A DNA stretch of 64,000 nucleotides from Micromonospora halophytica (GCF_900090245.1 NZ_FMDN01000013.1:1-64000), one strand, 5' to 3'. Positions 46,020 to 54,735 are shown, numbered from the stretch's first letter. Notes: generated from the letters alone by a model not told the origin. Numbers and translations are program-made.

Positions 46020-47330
46020 ATGAGATCCAGGCTCAGACTGATCGGCGCCGCGCTGGCGGCCGCCGCGCTGACCGCGCTGGCGGCCGTGGCCGTCCCCACG
46101 CCGGCATCGGCGGCCACGCTGACCGAGGTGACGAACTTCGGCGCCAACCCCAGCAACCTGAGGATGTACCTGTACGTCCCGGACCGGGTTGCGCCCCGGC
46201 CGGCGCTGGTGGTCGCGGTGCACTACTGCACCGGCACCGGCCCGGCCATGTACTCCGGCACCCAGTACGCGGCGCTGGCCGACCGGTACGGCTACATCGT
46301 GGTCTACCCCTCGGTGACCCGTAGCAGCCAGTGCTTCGACGTCTCCTCGCCCCAGGCGCTGCGCCGCGACGGCGGCAGCGACCCGGTCGGCATCAAGTCG
46401 ATGATCGACCACGTCCGGCAGCGGTACCCCGTCGACCCGAACCGGATCTTCGCGACCGGCATCTCCTCGGGCGCGATGATGACCAACGTGCTGCTCGGCC
46501 TCTACCCGGACGTGTTCGACGCCGGCGCCGCCTTCTCCGGTGTCCCCTTCGGCTGCTTCGCCACCACCAACGGCTCCGAGTGGAACAGCGAGTGCGCCAA
46601 CGGTCAGCTCGTCCGGACTCCGCAGCAGTGGGGCGACCTGGTCCGCAACGCGTACCCGGGGTACACCGGCGAGCGGCCCCGGATGCAGCTGTGGCACGGC
46701 ACGAACGACGAGGTGCTGCGCTACCAGAACTTCACCGAAGAGATCAAGCAGTGGACCGACGTGCACGGCCTGAGCCAGACACCGACGTACACGGACGCCC
46801 CGCAGTCCGGTTACACCCGCACCCGGTACGGGGGCAGCGGCGGCCAGGCGCCGGTCGAGGCGATCAGCATGCAGGGCGTGTCGCACAACCTGCCGGTCGA
46901 CGCCGCCCAGGCGATCCGCTTCTTCGGCCTGGACACGAGCACCCCGCCCACCTCCCCGCCGCCGAGCAGCCCGCCGCCGACCACGCCCCCGCCCAGCAGC
47001 CCACCGGCGTCCGGCCCGTGCCGGGTGGGCTACACGGTCAACGCCTGGAACACCGGGCTGACCGCGTCGGTGACCATCACCAACACCGGGACCACCACGG
47101 TCAACGGCTGGAGCCTGGCATTCACCCTGCCGGCCGGGCAGGCCATCACCAACGGCTGGAACGCGACGTACGCGCCGACGAGCGGGGCGGTGACCGCCCG
47201 TGACGTCTCCTACAACGGCACCATCGCGCCGAACGCCTCGGTGACCATCGGCTTCCAGGCCACGCATCACGGCGACACCGGTCGGCCGACCTCGTTCACC
47301 CTCAACGGATCACCCTGCGCGACCGGCTGA
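46020..47330 (+). CDS. Secreted CE1/PHB-depolymerase-type esterase with C-terminal CBM2
   Basis: Protein of 436 aa. Sec signal peptide (MRSRLRLIG, hydrophobic Ala/Leu core, cleavage after PASA, about residue 31). The catalytic domain (about 32-305) is an alpha/beta hydrolase of the LpqC/PHB depolymerase/feruloyl and acetylxylan esterase group. The nucleophile elbow is GISSGAMM with Ser149. WHGTNDE probably holds the acid, and QGVSHNLPVD holds the His. A Pro/Ser/Thr linker (about 306-335) leads to a family 2 cellulose-binding module (CRVGYTVNAWNTGLTASVTITNTG to FTLNGSPC) with its flanking disulphide cysteines and surface Trp. It should deacylate xylan or release feruloyl groups on cellulose-rich plant material outside the cell. 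GGAGG lies 11 nt before the ATG. A strong hairpin follows the stop. Confidence 0.95.
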   Translation: MRSRLRLIGAALAAAALTALAAVAVPTPASAATLTEVTNFGANPSNLRMYLYVPDRVAPRPALVVAVHYCTGTGPAMYSGTQYAALADRYGYIVVYPSVTRSSQCFDVSSPQALRRDGGSDPVGIKSMIDHVRQRYPVDPNRIFATGISSGAMMTNVLLGLYPDVFDAGAAFSGVPFGCFATTNGSEWNSECANGQLVRTPQQWGDLVRNAYPGYTGERPRMQLWHGTNDEVLRYQNFTEEIKQWTDVHGLSQTPTYTDAPQSGYTRTRYGGSGGQAPVEAISMQGVSHNLPVDAAQAIRFFGLDTSTPPTSPPPSSPPPTTPPPSSPPASGPCRVGYTVNAWNTGLTASVTITNTGTTTVNGWSLAFTLPAGQAITNGWNATYAPTSGAVTARDVSYNGTIAPNASVTIGFQATHHGDTGRPTSFTLNGSPCATG

Positions 47331-47339
47331 CCCACCACG

Positions 47340-47373
47340 GGCGGCGGCGGGCGTCGAGTCGCCCGCCGCCGCC
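47340..47373 (+). terminator. Strong hairpin after the esterase
   Basis: Perfect 14-bp GC stem (47340-47353 with 47360-47373) around a 6-nt loop TCGAGT, 9 nt after the stop codon, followed by GAAAGTG rather than a T-run. Placement and strength make it the likely terminator. Confidence 0.75.
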
Positions 47374-47462
47374 GAAAGTGTGCAACGACGGAGAAGACCG
47401 GCGACGCCCTGACACCTAGCGTTTTCGCTGAGTCGTCCGGCCCTTCTGGATGGAGCGCGCAC

Positions 47463-48053
47463 ATGACAGTGGCCAAGGGGCACCCCTCGCGACGCGGCGT
47501 GATCGGCGCGATCAACGGAGCGCACCACCGTACGGTTCTCGGGCTGTACATGCTCATCGTGCTGGGCCACTGGGCCGAGCACCTGGTCCAGGCGTACCAG
47601 ATCTGGGGCCTCGGCTGGACCCGCCCGCAGGCGCGTGGCGTCCTGGGCATGCCGTTCCCGTGGCTGGTCAGCTCCGAGTGGCTGCACTACGGGTACGCGA
47701 TCGTCATGCTGATCGGCCTGTTCGCCCTGCGGCCCGGCTTCGTCGGCCGGGCCCGCACCTGGTGGACGGTCGCCCTGGTGATCCAGTTCTGGCACCACGT
47801 CGAGCACCTGCTGCTGCTGTTGCAGGTCCAGACCGGCTTCCTGCTGCCCGGGACGACCGTTCCGACCAGCCTGGCCCAACTCGTCGTGCCCCGCGTCGAG
47901 CTGCACCTGTTCTACAACTCCGTCGTCTTCGTCCCCATGCTGATCGCGATGTACCTGCACCTGCGGCCGAACGACGGCGAGCTGCGGCAGATGCAGTGCA
48001 GCTGCAGCCACGAGAGCCGTCGGCGGATGACGCTCGCCTCGTCCGCCGGCTGA
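47463..48053 (+). CDS. His-rich polytopic membrane protein
   Basis: Protein of 196 aa; GGAG lies 7 nt before the ATG. Four or five hydrophobic segments: about residues 25-42 (TVLGLYMLIVLGHWAEH), 76-92 (LHYGYAIVMLIGLFAL), 101-122 (TWWTVALVIQFWHHVEHLLLLL) and 145-165 (LHLFYNSVVFVPMLIAMYL). Histidine clusters HWAEH, HHVEH and ELHLFYN sit at or in the membrane and could bind a metal or heme. A short cytoplasmic tail contains CSCSHE. I do not recognise a named family. The next gene, a CopC-like protein, starts 11 nt downstream, so the pair is an operon and a copper or redox role is suggested by context only. Confidence 0.8.
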   Translation: MTVAKGHPSRRGVIGAINGAHHRTVLGLYMLIVLGHWAEHLVQAYQIWGLGWTRPQARGVLGMPFPWLVSSEWLHYGYAIVMLIGLFALRPGFVGRARTWWTVALVIQFWHHVEHLLLLLQVQTGFLLPGTTVPTSLAQLVVPRVELHLFYNSVVFVPMLIAMYLHLRPNDGELRQMQCSCSHESRRRMTLASSAG

Positions 48054-48064
48054 CCGGGGTCGTC

Positions 48065-48724
48065 ATGTCCGCCGGACGCCGTACCCTGGCCGTCGCCACC
48101 GCCCTGGCCTCCGTCGGCATCGCCGTCGCCGTCGGGGCGGTCGCCCGGCAGTCGGACGCCGAACCGGCCCGGGTGCTGGCGGTGACCCCGGCCGACGGGG
48201 CCGCCCTGGCGACCACGCCGGACGAGGTCACCCTGCAACTCTCGACCGGCGCCGACCCGGTGCTGTCGCACGTCACCGTCCGCGACAGCGCCGGGGCCAC
48301 GGTCAACGACGGCCGGGTCAGCACCGACGGGCAGCGCGGGCTGCGCCAACCGGTCCGCCTCGCCCGTCCCGGCGACTACAGCGTCGCCTACCACATCACC
48401 TTCACCAACGGGCAGGACGACACCGGGGTGCTGCGGTTCAGCGTCGGCACCGGGGTGGCGCCCCGGTCCACGGGCCAGATCCCGGACGCGATCACGGACG
48501 CCGCCGACCACGCCCACGGCGTCGACCCGGTGGGTGCCACCCTGCTGGTCGTCGACGGCCTGGTGCTGCTCGCCGTCCTCGTCCTGCTGCTGCGTCCCGC
48601 GCGGCGGCGGCGGCCCTCCGGCCCGTCGACCACGCCCACCGTCGACCCGCCGACGCAGGCGCGCACCGGGCCGCCCGCGTCCGGGCGCCGCGGCCGGACA
48701 CCGTCCGAGCCCTCACGCGACTGA
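48065..48724 (+). CDS. CopC-like protein with C-terminal membrane anchor
   Basis: Protein of 219 aa; ATG at 48065. N-terminal signal/anchor (about residues 7-27, LAVATALASVGIAVAVGAVA), then a CopC/YcnJ-like beta domain (VLAVTPADGAALATTPDEVTLQLS to YSVAYHITFTNGQDDTGVLRFSV, about 38-130), a membrane helix (about 157-178, LVVDGLVLLAVLVLLLRPA) and a basic Pro/Thr tail. Classical CopC binds Cu(II) through a His at the mature N-terminus (AHA...). Here the segment after the signal is SDAEPARVLAV with no His, so that site is absent. The only His in the domain lies in SHVTVRD and YHITF. It may be a structural paralogue that works with the His-rich membrane protein upstream. Confidence 0.85.
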   Translation: MSAGRRTLAVATALASVGIAVAVGAVARQSDAEPARVLAVTPADGAALATTPDEVTLQLSTGADPVLSHVTVRDSAGATVNDGRVSTDGQRGLRQPVRLARPGDYSVAYHITFTNGQDDTGVLRFSVGTGVAPRSTGQIPDAITDAADHAHGVDPVGATLLVVDGLVLLAVLVLLLRPARRRRPSGPSTTPTVDPPTQARTGPPASGRRGRTPSEPSRD

Positions 48725-48736
48725 CCGGCGTACGTC

Positions 48737-48776
48737 TCCGGCAACCGCCGGCCCGGGGCGGCCGACGGTTGCCGGA
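48737..48776. terminator. Bidirectional terminator between convergent genes
   Basis: TCCGGCAACCG/CGGTTGCCGGA, a perfect 11-bp stem with an 18-nt GC-rich loop that can pair further. It lies between the stops of the CopC-like gene (48724, plus) and the isomerase-family gene (48811, minus). Confidence 0.7.
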
Positions 48777-48810
48777 CAGGTCACGGCCGGGTGGACGGCC
48801 ACGGCGCGGA

Positions 48811-49656
48811 TCAGGACGGCGAGCGCATGGTCCGCAGGAAGACGGGGAGCAGCCAGGGCCGCCGGCCGCTGACGGACACCTTGCGGGAGAGCACCGCGCG
48901 GAGCCGGTGGACCCGCCCGAACAGCATCAGGGTGAAGGTGGCCGGGTCGAAGGAGATCCGGACGTCTGGACGAGGATCCGGCGGTTCCACGGTCACCCGC
49001 CCGGCGACCATGGCCAGGGTCACCTCGGGGCCGTACCGGTGCCGGAAGGTGACCGAGATCCGCCCCGGGTGGACGGGGCCGTCGTGGTCCAGCAGGTTGC
49101 CGTACCCCCGCCGGGTCATCTGGACCATGAACAGGTCGACGAAGAGCGCGGCGTCGGCGGGGTCGATCACCCACCTCCGGCGGAGCGCACGGGCGACGTC
49201 CCAGGAGTGGATGTTGAGTTCGTTGAGCAGGTGGGCGAGCAGGCCGGCGACCGGCAGCCGCGCACCGCCGAGCCAGGACACCTCCCGCTCCGGGCCGGCC
49301 TCGTCGGCCAGCCGGAGGAACTCCTCGACGTCGGCGCGCAGGCGGGTGGCGAGGACCGGCACCCGCCGCTCGCGGTAGTGCCGCAGCACCTCGGCGTTCA
49401 TCACGGAGATGGTGTCGATGGTGGTACGGCCACGCAGTTCGAGCAGGGCCGGCACGGGCAGGTCGGGTGGGGCGCCCCTGACGAGGGCGACGCCCATCGC
49501 CGCGACGGCGCAGAGATGGGCCATGGTGTCGGCCACGGTCCAGTGCGCGGTGACGGCCCGTTCGGGCGGGGCGTCCTCGACGAGGTCGAGCAGTCGCCCC
49601 AGGACGGCGGGCACGGAGGTACGGACGCGCTGCCACTGGTGCGGTGTCACCGACAT
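48811..49656 (-). CDS. Maleylpyruvate isomerase-family (DinB-like) protein with SCP2-like C-terminus
   Basis: Protein of 281 aa. The N-terminal four-helix domain (about 1-180) has the mycothiol-dependent maleylpyruvate isomerase/DinB pattern: WTVADTMAHL with a metal-ligand His, and HLLNELNIHSWDVARAL with two more. The C-terminal part (about 195-270, ISVTFRHRYGPEVTLAMVAGRVTVE to FTLMLFGR) looks like an SCP2 sterol-carrier-type domain, a fusion common in actinobacteria. Family members move or conjugate mycothiol to small electrophiles; the substrate here is unknown. ATG at 49656 has GGAG only 2 nt away, and a GTG two codons later is spaced better, so the start is uncertain by 6 nt. Divergent from the next gene. 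Confidence 0.85.
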   Translation of the reverse strand: MSVTPHQWQRVRTSVPAVLGRLLDLVEDAPPERAVTAHWTVADTMAHLCAVAAMGVALVRGAPPDLPVPALLELRGRTTIDTISVMNAEVLRHYRERRVPVLATRLRADVEEFLRLADEAGPEREVSWLGGARLPVAGLLAHLLNELNIHSWDVARALRRRWVIDPADAALFVDLFMVQMTRRGYGNLLDHDGPVHPGRISVTFRHRYGPEVTLAMVAGRVTVEPPDPRPDVRISFDPATFTLMLFGRVHRLRAVLSRKVSVSGRRPWLLPVFLRTMRSPS

Positions 49657-49772
49657 GACTCCACCATGGAGGAGGACGCGTCCGCGTCGCTGTTCGACAT
49701 TGCCGTTTCACGGCATCGACCTTCGGCAATTCAAGAGAAGCCGACGGGCGGACGTCTTCCCATACTCCAACC

Positions 49773-50711
49773 ATGGCCGTCACCAATGACAGGCCCGTGG
49801 TCCACGTCACCGCGGGCACCCGTCCAGCTGCGCGCGGGCGGATCATCCTGGGCAGCGTCGCGGCGGGAGTCCTGCTCGCGGTGCTGTGGTCGTACGAGTT
49901 CGTCGACCACGTGATCGGTGACAACGTCGCCAACACCCTGCTGGGCCACGACGCGAAGGCCACCGCCATCGGTGGCACCGCCGCGGGTCTGGTCTTCGCC
50001 TTCGTCTCCGGCCTGGCCGGCACGTTCACCGCCTGCAACATCGCCATGGCGGCCGCGGTGGGTCCGATGAGCCAGGCCGGCGGCGCCGACGCCACCCGGG
50101 CCGGGCTGCGTGGCCTGCTGCGGCCGGTGGCCTGGCTCACCGTCGGGATGGTCGCGGTCTCCGGCGTGTACGGCTTCGTCGGCGTGCTGCTCGGCGACCG
50201 GCTGCCCCAGCTCTCCACCGACACCGTCGGCGGGCTGCCGGTGCGTCTGGTCCAGTCGATGGTCGTCTTCGGAGTCATCGGGTTGGCCTTCGTCTACCTC
50301 GGCCTGGCCGTGCTCGGCACCCTGCCGGACCCGTTCGCGCACCGCCCGGTCGCCCGGGTCGTGGTGCTCGGCGCGCTGGTCGGCGGCTTTCTCATCGGCC
50401 GGCCGTACCCACTGTTCAACAAGCTGTTCCACTGGGCGGTGGACAGCGGCAACCCGCTCTACGGGGCGGGCGCGTTCGTGCTCCAGTCGCTGGGCAACAT
50501 CGCCATCGTGGCCGCGATGTTCGCCCTGGTCATCGTGCTCACCCGGGGCCGGTTCATCCAGTGGCTCGCGAGCAGCCCGGCTCGTACCGCCGCGGTGACC
50601 GGGGCCATGATGATCGCGCTGGGCGTGTTCATGGTCGTCTACTGGGACGTGCGGCTGCCGGCCATGTTCGACTACGGCTGGTTCCCCACCATGCCGTACA
50701 ACGCGCGGTAG
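49773..50711 (+). CDS. Polytopic membrane protein, possibly CcdA/DsbD- or YedE-like transporter
   Basis: Protein of 312 aa with about eight hydrophobic segments (for example about 25-43, 70-92, 120-142, 158-180, 190-206, 232-258 and 272-292). A Gly-rich half-helix with one cysteine (GLAGTFTACNIAMAAAVGPM) recalls the SPC(V/I)LP turn of CcdA/DsbD transporters. The motif GFLIGRPYPLFNKLF is conserved-looking. Only one membrane cysteine is visible, so thiol relay is doubtful, and YedE/YeeE-like sulfur transport is an alternative. I cannot assign a substrate. Divergent from the isomerase-family gene with 116 nt between starts. Confidence 0.8.
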   Translation: MAVTNDRPVVHVTAGTRPAARGRIILGSVAAGVLLAVLWSYEFVDHVIGDNVANTLLGHDAKATAIGGTAAGLVFAFVSGLAGTFTACNIAMAAAVGPMSQAGGADATRAGLRGLLRPVAWLTVGMVAVSGVYGFVGVLLGDRLPQLSTDTVGGLPVRLVQSMVVFGVIGLAFVYLGLAVLGTLPDPFAHRPVARVVVLGALVGGFLIGRPYPLFNKLFHWAVDSGNPLYGAGAFVLQSLGNIAIVAAMFALVIVLTRGRFIQWLASSPARTAAVTGAMMIALGVFMVVYWDVRLPAMFDYGWFPTMPYNAR

Positions 50712-50718
50712 TGCCGCC

Positions 50719-50748
50719 GCCGGCGGGTGCGGTCCCGCGCCCGCCGGC
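50719..50748. terminator. Bidirectional terminator between convergent genes
   Basis: GCCGGCGGG-t-GCGG-tc-CCGC-g-CCCGCCGGC: 13 bp in two blocks with one mismatch, 7 nt after the membrane-protein stop and 10 nt before the stop of the convergent AhpD-like gene. Confidence 0.7.
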
Positions 50749-50758
50749 GCCGCGTCGC

Positions 50759-51310
50759 TCAGGCCGAGCCGACGTACCCGCTGGCGACGATGCGCAACGC
50801 CGTCTCGTCGTACGCGCCCGGGTCCTCCGGCAGCCGGGTGCCGAGCCCGTCGACGTAGCGGTTGAACATGCAGAACGCGGCGGCGATCAGCACCGTGTCG
50901 TGGACCTCCAGGTCGGTCGCGCCCGCGGCGCGGGCCGCGTCGACCAGCTCGGGGGTCACCTTCCGGCCGCTCTCCTGGACCGCCGCGGCGATCCGCAGCA
51001 GGCCACGCAGCTTCGCCGGGATGTCGGCCGCGTCCGGGTCCACCCGGACCTGCCGCACCAGCGGCATGCCGCCGTCGAGTTGGGCGGCGGCGAACGCCGA
51101 ATGCGACGAGCAGCAGAACGTGCAGTCGTTGAGCCCGGAGACGTACGCCGCGATCAGCTCCCGCTCCCCGGCGGTGAGGGTGGGGTGCGGCGCGCGCAGC
51201 AGCGCCTCGGCCAGTGCGTTGAGCGGGACCGCGGTCTCCGGACGGTAGGTCATCAGCCCGGTGATCCCCGGGTGTTGCGTCTCGTCCAGACCCAGATCGA
51301 TGTGTGCCAC
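50759..51310 (-). CDS. AhpD/carboxymuconolactone-decarboxylase-family protein
   Basis: Protein of 183 aa. GTG at 51310 (VAHIDLGL) has GAGGAG 7 nt upstream; the frame is open much further but the extra residues are low-quality. The all-helical peroxidase core has CTFCCSSHSAFA, matching the AhpD CxxCxxxH redox motif, preceded by ELIAAYVSGLNDC with the acidic proton-relay residue. Such enzymes reduce peroxides using thiols such as mycothiol- or lipoyl-linked donors. The length is that of the 'peroxidase-related enzyme' subgroup. It is divergent from the M20 peptidase and convergent with the membrane protein. A housekeeping oxidative-stress role is likely. Confidence 0.9.
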   Translation of the reverse strand: MAHIDLGLDETQHPGITGLMTYRPETAVPLNALAEALLRAPHPTLTAGERELIAAYVSGLNDCTFCCSSHSAFAAAQLDGGMPLVRQVRVDPDAADIPAKLRGLLRIAAAVQESGRKVTPELVDAARAAGATDLEVHDTVLIAAAFCMFNRYVDGLGTRLPEDPGAYDETALRIVASGYVGSA

Positions 51311-51547
51311 GGTGATTCTCCTCGACGTGACAGGCCGCGGCCGGCGGCGACGCGGTCCTGCTGCGCATGGTGCCGGCCCGGCACCCCGTTCGCTTCTTCC
51401 TCCGTGCCCGGACCGGCTCGGCGGCGCGGACGACGAGCTGTTCCGGCGTGCCGTTCGCGCCGCCGGCACCTGGGCCGGGCCGGCCCGCGACGAGCAGGGC
51501 ACGCACGCGCATTGCCGGTGCCTGCGGACCGCTGCCACGATCGGCCC

Positions 51548-52714
51548 ATGGACGACGCAGGGGACATACGGCAGGGAGCCCGGACTCAGGCCGGGGTCAT
51601 GGTGGACCGTCTTCGTCAGCTCGTGCACCAGGAGTCCCCGCCGGGGGCGGTACGGCGGCTGCACGCCTGCGCGGACCTGCTGGAGAGCTGGATCAGCCCG
51701 GTGCTGGGCCGTCCCGCCGTACGGGTGGTCCGCGACGGGCTGCCGCACCTGCTCTGGCCGGCGGAGGACCAGCGGGTGCTGCTGCTCGGACACTACGACA
51801 CGGTGTGGCCGGAGGGGACGGTGCGGGACTGGCCCTTCGCGCTCGCCGACGGGGTGGCCACCGGCCCCGGGGTGTGCGACATGAAGTCCGGCATCGTGCA
51901 ACTGGTCACCGCGCTGTCGCTGCTGCCCGACACCGCTCGGGTGGGGGTACTGCTGACCTGCGACGAGGAGAGCGGGTCACCGACGTCCCGGCCGCTGATC
52001 GAGCAGCAGGCGCAGCGGTCACGGGCGGTGCTGGTCGGAGAGCCGGCCACGGAGACGGGCGCGGTCAAGGTCGCCCGCAAGGGCGGTTCGGTGTACCGGA
52101 TCACCGTACGCGGCCGGGCCGCGCACGCGGGCGTGGAGCCGCATCGGGGGGTGAACGCGGCGGTGGAGCTGGCCCACCAGGTCCTGGCGGTACGCTCCTT
52201 CGCCGCCGAGGGCACGAGCGTCACGCCCACGGTGCTCAGCGCGGGCAGCATCAGCAACCAGGTGCCCGAGTCGGCGACCTTCTGCGTCGACGTGCGCGCC
52301 TGGACCCGGGAGGAACTCGACCGGGTGGACCGACTGATCCACGCGCTGACCCCCCGGCTGGCCGAGGCCACCCTGGTGGTGGGCGGTGGGATCAACCGGT
52401 ACCCGATGCCCGAGGCGGTGGCGACGCCGTTGCTGGAGATCGCCCGGCGGGCCGGCCGGGAGCTGGGCCTGCCGCCGCTGGAGAGTGCGCACGCACCGGG
52501 GGCCTCCGACGCGAACTTCACCGCCTCGCTCGGTGTGGCCACCCTGGACGGCCTGGGCGGGGTGGGCGGCGGGTCGCACGCCCGCAGCGAGTGGGTGGAC
52601 GTCACCCGGATGCCCGAGCGCGCCGCCCTGCTCGCCGCGACGGTGGCCGGGGTGCTCGGGCAGTCCGGCCAGCGGGCCGGTGCCGCCTCCCCGGGGGTTC
52701 CCGCCCACCGTTGA
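51548..52714 (+). CDS. M20-family metallopeptidase (carboxypeptidase G2-like)
   Basis: Protein of 388 aa. Catalytic domain with the M20 metal ligands in order: GHYDTVWP (His, Asp), GPGVCDMKSG (bridging Asp), CDEESGS (general-base Glu and ligand Glu), GEPA, and the distal His in GGSHARSEWVD. A dimerisation/lid domain is inserted (about 180-295, VRGRAAHAGVEPHRGVNAAVELAHQ). It should hydrolyse C-terminal glutamate or related amide bonds in the cytoplasm. The ATG at 51548 has no clear Shine-Dalgarno, but the protein starts to look genuine only here. The gene lies 144 nt before the YbdK-like ligase, which also handles glutamate-type substrates, so they may form an operon. Confidence 0.9.
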   Translation: MDDAGDIRQGARTQAGVMVDRLRQLVHQESPPGAVRRLHACADLLESWISPVLGRPAVRVVRDGLPHLLWPAEDQRVLLLGHYDTVWPEGTVRDWPFALADGVATGPGVCDMKSGIVQLVTALSLLPDTARVGVLLTCDEESGSPTSRPLIEQQAQRSRAVLVGEPATETGAVKVARKGGSVYRITVRGRAAHAGVEPHRGVNAAVELAHQVLAVRSFAAEGTSVTPTVLSAGSISNQVPESATFCVDVRAWTREELDRVDRLIHALTPRLAEATLVVGGGINRYPMPEAVATPLLEIARRAGRELGLPPLESAHAPGASDANFTASLGVATLDGLGGVGGGSHARSEWVDVTRMPERAALLAATVAGVLGQSGQRAGAASPGVPAHR

Positions 52715-52858
52715 CGCACGTCGCGCCTGGCCGCCACCCTCACACACCGTCCATAATGGTGTGTCGAGTCGGCGCGCCGCCCGGTTCCGCGCCGCTGCCC
52801 ATCCGCCGGTCCACCTCTGCGTGGTCCCCGGCGCAGCGAGCGGGAGGACGCCGTCCCC

Positions 52859-53974
52859 ATGGCCCTGACCACGCGCCAGTCCACGCCGCCCCCACGCTTC
52901 GGGGTGGAGGAGGAGTTCCTGGTCGTCGACGCCGTCACCCGGGCCCCGACGCCCCGGGCCGCCGAGGTCGTCCGGGCGGCCTCCCCGCTGCTCGGGGAGC
53001 GGGTCTCCGGGGAGATCACCACGCTGCAGCTGGAGACCCGCACAGCGGCGTGCGGCACGCTGGGTGAACTGGCCGCGCAGCTCGCCGAGGCCCGCAAGGT
53101 CGTCGCCGACTGCGCGCGGTCGGCCGGACTGCGGGTGGTGGCCACCGGGACGGCACCCGTCGCCGGGGTGGTGCCGCCCCCGATGACCGTCGGCCCGCGG
53201 CAGACCCGGGGCGCCGAGACGTACCGCGGCCTGCACGACGAGCTGGCGCTCTGCGCGCTGCACGTGCACGTGGAGATGCCGAGCCGGCAGCGGGCGCTGC
53301 TGGTCGGCAACCACCTGCGGCCGTACCTGCCGACGCTGCTGACCCTCACCGCGAACTCGCCGTACTGGGACAACCGCGACTCCGGGTACGCCAGTTGGCG
53401 GACCACGGTCTGGGGCCGGTGGCCGGTGGCCGGTCCGCCGCCGGTGTTCCACTCGGCGGCGCACTACGACGAGGTGGTGCGAGGGCTGCTGGCGGCCGGT
53501 GCCCTGGTCGACCCGGCGACCATCTTCTGGGACGTACGCCCCTCGGAGCGGCACCCCACCCTGGAGGTCCGGGTCGCCGACGCCGCTGTCACCGCCGAGG
53601 AGTCGGCGCGGTATGCGGCGCTGGTGCGGGCGCTGGTCGTCCACCTGTCGGCGGCGGTGGACGCCGGTGAGCCGGCCCCGGACGTCCCCGGGGAGCTGCT
53701 GCGGGTGGCCTACTGGCGGGCGGCCCGCGACGGGCTCGACGGCGACGGCCTGGACCTGCGCGCCGGGCGGCTGCGGCCGGCCGGTGCCCTGGTCGGCGAC
53801 CTGCTGGCGGCGGTGGAGTCGGTGCTGCGCGCCCACGGCGAGCACGACCTGGTCGCGGAATGGCTGGACCGGCTGCGCGCCGACGGCACCGGGGCCCGCC
53901 GGCAGCGGTCCGTGGCCCGGCTCGGGACGCTCGTCGGCGTCGTCGACCACCTGGCGGAGCAGACCGCCGGCTGA
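52859..53974 (+). CDS. YbdK-like carboxylate-amine ligase (glutamate-cysteine ligase type 2)
   Basis: Protein of 371 aa; GGAGG lies 11 nt before the ATG. It begins FGVEEEFLVVD, the ATP/Mg glutamate motif of GCS2 proteins. It continues with LETRTAACGTLGEL, ALHVHVEMP (metal-binding His pair), PYLPTLLTLTANSPYWDNRDSGYASWR and WDVRPSERHPTLEVRVAD, all family signatures. It should ligate the gamma-carboxyl of glutamate, or another acid, to an amine such as cysteine. Actinobacteria make mycothiol instead of glutathione, so paralogues often serve ergothioneine, coenzyme or secondary pathways; which one applies here is unknown. A weak 7-bp hairpin overlaps its stop. The nitroreductase starts 104 nt downstream in the same direction. 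Confidence 0.92.
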   Translation: MALTTRQSTPPPRFGVEEEFLVVDAVTRAPTPRAAEVVRAASPLLGERVSGEITTLQLETRTAACGTLGELAAQLAEARKVVADCARSAGLRVVATGTAPVAGVVPPPMTVGPRQTRGAETYRGLHDELALCALHVHVEMPSRQRALLVGNHLRPYLPTLLTLTANSPYWDNRDSGYASWRTTVWGRWPVAGPPPVFHSAAHYDEVVRGLLAAGALVDPATIFWDVRPSERHPTLEVRVADAAVTAEESARYAALVRALVVHLSAAVDAGEPAPDVPGELLRVAYWRAARDGLDGDGLDLRAGRLRPAGALVGDLLAAVESVLRAHGEHDLVAEWLDRLRADGTGARRQRSVARLGTLVGVVDHLAEQTAG

Positions 53975-54078
53975 CCGGCGGCGGGCCGGTCCGAGCCGAC
54001 TGGGCAATTCCGCACTACCGGGCGCGGACCGGGTGGGTGATGCTGGAGAGGCCGCCGACCTGCCCATGGAGGCTCACC

Positions 54079-54732
54079 GTGCACCAGATCGCCACCACCC
54101 CGTTCCACCTGGACCGGCTGGATCCCCCGCTGATGAGCCGTACCGCCCGGGCCTTCGCCGACCGGATGGCCGCGCGCCGCTCGGTGCGGCACTTCTCGGC
54201 CGATCCGGTGCCGCTGGACGTCGTCGAGGAGGCCGTCCGGGCCGCCGCGACCGCGCCCAGCGGCGCCAACCTGCAACCCTGGCGCTTCGTGATGGTCACC
54301 GACGCCGCGCGCAAGCGCCGGCTGCGGGAAGCCGCCGAGGCCGAGGAGATCGAGTTCTACACCCGCCGCGCCTCCGACGAGTGGCTGCGGGCGGTGGCCC
54401 CGATGGGCACCGACTGGCAGAAACCGTTCCTGGAGACCGCCCCTGTGGTCATCGTCGTGTTCGAGGTGCACCAGGGTCCGCACACCCCGAAGCCGTACTA
54501 CGTCAAGGAGTCGGTCGGCATCGCCGTCGGCGTGCTGATCACCGCCCTGCACCTGTCCGGGCTGGCCACGCTCACCCACACCCCCAGTCCGATGCGGTTC
54601 CTCAACGAGATCTGCGAGCGCCCGGCCGAGGAACGCGCCTGCCTGGTGCTGCCGGTCGGCTACCCGGCCGAGGGGGTCACCGTCCCGGAGCTGACCCGCA
54701 AACCGCTGTCGGAGGTCCTGGTCCGCCGGTAG
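54079..54732 (+). CDS. Nitroreductase/iodotyrosine-deiodinase-like FMN enzyme
   Basis: Protein of 217 aa. The GTG at 54079 (VHQIATTPFHLDR) is chosen because GGAGG lies 6 nt upstream. FMN-binding signatures: ARRSVRHFSADPVP (Arg-Ser-Arg phosphate grip), AAATAPSGANLQPWRF (isoalloxazine contacts), ESVGIAVGVLITALHLSGLATL (dimer core) and ACLVLPVGYPAEG. This matches the nitroreductase superfamily, BluB/IYD-like branch, which reduces nitro, quinone or halo-aromatic substrates with NAD(P)H. It ends 3 nt before the stop of the convergent flavoprotein gene. Its place at the border of the enediyne locus makes a tailoring or detoxification role possible, but orientation links it to the YbdK-like gene. 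Confidence 0.9.
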   Translation: MHQIATTPFHLDRLDPPLMSRTARAFADRMAARRSVRHFSADPVPLDVVEEAVRAAATAPSGANLQPWRFVMVTDAARKRRLREAAEAEEIEFYTRRASDEWLRAVAPMGTDWQKPFLETAPVVIVVFEVHQGPHTPKPYYVKESVGIAVGVLITALHLSGLATLTHTPSPMRFLNEICERPAEERACLVLPVGYPAEGVTVPELTRKPLSEVLVRR

Positions 54733-54735
54733 GGC

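Noticed and set aside
51311..51901. N-terminal extension of the AhpD-like protein
   Set aside because: It overlaps the divergent M20 gene, has biased composition, and the GTG at 51310 has an excellent ribosome site.
53973..53991. 7-bp hairpin overlapping the stop of the YbdK-like gene as a terminator
   Set aside because: Short stem inside GC-rich sequence and overlapping the stop codon; the downstream nitroreductase may be co-transcribed.
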